A stretch of 64,000 nucleotides of DNA from Vibrio spartinae (lineage in GTDB: Bacteria > Pseudomonadota > Gammaproteobacteria > Enterobacterales > Vibrionaceae): positions 1,169,001-1,233,000 of the forward strand of contig NZ_AP024907.1 of the NCBI RefSeq assembly GCF_024347135.1, given 5' to 3'. Shown one piece after another: positions 63,101 through 64,000 of this stretch; the stretch's first letter is position 1, and every line of letters starts with the position of its first letter. The notes under the pieces were generated by a model, which searched no databases, was not told the DNA's origin, and was given only the letters and a program-made list of their open reading frames with translations. A program made the position numbers and the translations under genes.

Positions 63101-63609
63101 TGACACTGATGCCGTTACCTGCCGGTGAAGACGGACTGATCCTGATTGGTGGCGCTCAGATCATGCAGGGCTATCTCAATGACCCGGATAAAACGGCCGA
63201 AGTCGTCGTCGAACTGGACGGCCAACGTTGGTACAAAACCGGAGACAAAGGTCATCTGGATAGTGACGGCTATTTAACTATCGTTGATCGTTATTCACGC
63301 TTCGCCAAACTGGGTGGCGAGATGGTAAGTCTGGGGGCTGTTGAACAGTGTACCCGTGAACTGCTCGATCAACCGGAATCCGGGCTGGTTGCCGTGAATC
63401 TGCCGGATGAGAAGAAAGGAGAACAGATCATCATGCTAGTTGATCTGAATTTAGAACCGGCTGAAGTGAAAAAAATCCTGATCCAGAAAGGAATGCCGTC
63501 TCTGATGCTGCCAAATAAAATCATGCAAGTCGCCAATATTCCCCTCCTGGGCAGCGGCAAGCTCGATTTCTCCGCCGCAAAAAATCTGGCACTGGCGCAA
63601 ATGGGATAA
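60121..63609 (+). CDS. aas: Aas-type fusion: lysophospholipid transporter, acyltransferase and acyl-ACP synthetase
   Basis: This 1162-residue inner-membrane protein would take up lysophospholipids and re-acylate them. Part 1 (about 1-420) is an MFS transporter like LplT, starting FVTFLWVAFMNAFVDLGHK. Part 2 has the PlsC motifs NHISWLDWA (near 465) and FPEGRIS (near 535). Part 3 is an AMP-forming acyl-ACP synthetase with LFSSGSEGAPKGV (near 805) and GYGTTETTPV (near 945). The start at 60121 has GGAG upstream. The earlier in-frame start runs through the operators. Bases 60741-60763 inside the gene copy the left arm of the repeat element and encode LRGHTPQDG in a loop of the transporter part. 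Confidence 0.92.
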   Translation: MNNATTVRGFVTFLWVAFMNAFVDLGHKIVVQNTLFKTLSDHQQVLMTAIVNALILLPFVLLFTPSGYLSDRYAKTKVMKISALCAVFITLMITLCYYQGWFYVSFALTFILAVQSALYSPAKYGYIRELVGAEKLSNGNAWVQAVSMIAILAGSAVFSALFELKLSPENPLQPGAILQDIAPLGWLLVIGSLIECLLAFRLPGKDHLRGHTPQDGARHQIQGPAFIWKDYILGKTLGRNLTLLFQEKAIWQSVIGLTLFLSISQVMIAAFPAYAKSHLAMDNTFIIQSIIAMAIVGMMLGSSFASKHSVNHINLALIPSGALIICAGLFLLPQVTSSVLLGGIFLTIGIGGSFMLVPLNALIQFHAKEDQIGKILAGNNFIQNVGMLLCLAVTVAFTTQELDVSYILWGLFGLGALVALAAITLLPEVLVRSVMTKLLGRKYRLQVLGFNNLPEAGQGTLLLGNHISWLDWAIVQMASPRRVHFVMDQTIYQRWYLKWLFDLFQVVPIVPGKSREALNKITDLLNQGEVVCLFPEGRISHLGQLGEFKKGFERACQDARGVIIPFYLRGMWGSFFSRSSKRLAKARKTGIKRDVIIAFGTAMDIHSTATEVKQKVFEMSVATWNEYADTLETLPEAWIATVKNRPGQWAVADSNGQPITHSRFLVGSLLLKRKLQHLPGQNLGLLVPTSSVGLMSNLAAMMAGKTVVNLNYTASAEALRSAKHNAAMESVVTSRRFLARLEKRGIDCQTLLDGCHVLYLEDFKASLGRPAQLMMLLAVKTLPASWISRLLCQQQQREDTAAILFSSGSEGAPKGVMLSHKNILANLRQVSDVLNIRSNDKIMATLPLFHAFGLTVTGMLPLIEGIPVICHPDPTDSLNIARSVAKYEATLMCATSTFLGMYQRNRRINPMMFNSLRAVVSGAEKLDAKIKAAFQQKFMVPVLEGYGTTETTPVASVNLPGHLVRREGFIQEAAREGTVGLALPGTTFKIVDPVTLMPLPAGEDGLILIGGAQIMQGYLNDPDKTAEVVVELDGQRWYKTGDKGHLDSDGYLTIVDRYSRFAKLGGEMVSLGAVEQCTRELLDQPESGLVAVNLPDEKKGEQIIMLVDLNLEPAEVKKILIQKGMPSLMLPNKIMQVANIPLLGSGKLDFSAAKNLALAQMG
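60741..60763 (+). repeat. REP-like arm inside the aas coding sequence
   Basis: The sequence CTTACGGGGACACACACCTC followed by AGG is the repeat left arm, with two bases fewer further on than in the intergenic copies. It keeps the frame, at about residues 207-214, between transmembrane segments of the MFS part. Confidence 0.7.
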
Positions 63610-63643
63610 ATAGCACAAAACGTCAAATAAATAGGTGAACATA

Positions 63644-63832
63644 ATGAAAACAAACAAAATCAAAGAATTAGAATATATTTTAGACATGGCTGATCTCGCT
63701 GTCCTTGCACTGTCTTCAATCTTGCTGGCTGACTATAAAGGCGTGTCTGCTTTGCAAAAAGGGATTATCGAGATCAGTAGAAAAGCAGAACAGCTGATAG
63801 AACAGGAAACTTGCATGGAACAGGCGATATAA
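63644..63832 (+). CDS. Small hypothetical protein
   Basis: This is a predicted 62-residue protein with two helices (ELEYILDMADLAVLALSSILLADY and a Lys/Glu/Gln-rich second helix). I recognise no family. The ATG at 63644 has AGG about 8 bases upstream. An in-frame GTG at 63635 is less likely. It lies 34 bp after aas and may be co-transcribed. Support is only the intact frame, the ribosome binding site and plausible composition. Confidence 0.5.
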   Translation: MKTNKIKELEYILDMADLAVLALSSILLADYKGVSALQKGIIEISRKAEQLIEQETCMEQAI

Positions 63833-64000
63833 CAAATATCCTGAAGAGAATAAGCAAATAAGCAAATAAGCAAATAAGCAAAATAAGCAGGACACACACC
63901 TCAAGGAATGGATTTACTTATGGTGTGTGTCCTCGTAAGAATTCTTCTTTTTATTATCGATCAAGTCTTATTGATTACATAGAGAAAATAGCAATGACTA
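63833..64000. repeat. Octamer array and REP-like palindrome (copy 3)
   Basis: A tandem array of TAAGCAAA (four units from 63851) leads directly into the palindrome at 63889-63933 (AGGACACACACC...GGTGTGTGTCCT). After it come CGTAAGAATTC and AT-rich DNA. No gene is seen before the window ends. Confidence 0.8.

Overview
The window looks like a Vibrio chromosome, or a close relative in the Vibrionaceae. The evidence is the apt-dnaX-ybaB-recR block, a rhombosortase (RrtA) gene, a YcgN/YkgJ/TapT neighbourhood, a complete hut regulon that includes HutF, and a fused Aas protein. Much of the backbone is ordinary. The stretch from about 23.6 to 54.7 kb is an accessory island, and small palindromic repeats are scattered across most of the window.

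Layout. 0.4-6.4 kb: apt, dnaX (with an intact programmed -1 frameshift site), ybaB, recR, two Cys-cluster proteins, rrtA, and a DTW-domain tRNA-modifying enzyme. 6.6-7.6 kb: a REP-associated transposase (RAYT), with GTGTGTCC-type palindromes found through the rest of the window. 7.85-14.0 kb: an eight-gene operon for modified membrane lipids (SnoaL-like, SDR, FAD oxidoreductase, DUF1365, cyclopropane-type methyltransferase, DUF2878, chalcone-isomerase-like, DUF3833 lipoprotein). Its promoter is flanked by three TTGTACAA operators. 14.2-22.4 kb: histidine degradation (hutF, hutC, hutH, hutI, hutG, hutU). HutU is of the long, eukaryote-like class. Next comes a YfbR-like nucleotidase.

23.6-54.7 kb: a two-partner secretion / contact-dependent inhibition locus. 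It has the transporter CdiB, a 5057-residue CdiA with a recent 1890-bp internal duplication and two nine-G tracts, a ParB-like C-terminal toxin, and a probable SUKH-like immunity protein. Downstream is a 1953-codon orphan cdiA 3' module with no secretion domain. It carries a different toxin and immunity gene and shares a 683-bp near-identical block with the main cdiA. After each toxin/immunity pair lies a cassette on the minus strand, made of an MNT-HEPN nucleotidyltransferase gene, a different partner gene (kptA or a DUF4291 gene) and a repeated structured leader that ends in a GTGTGTCC element. An AT-rich island of three genes (m5C methyltransferase, HEPN protein with an RxxxxH motif, DUF262 protein) sits between two copies of that leader. 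It is the best candidate here for an undescribed defence system.

54.8-64 kb: arfB, a secreted lectin-linked PETase-like hydrolase, a divergent AraC regulator/SDR pair, a decayed RAYT 3' end, and an Aas-type acyltransferase/acyl-ACP synthetase behind two 19-bp dyad operators. Full hairpin copies of the palindromic repeat lie between several of these genes.

All calls come from reading the sequence and from family knowledge. No database search was run.
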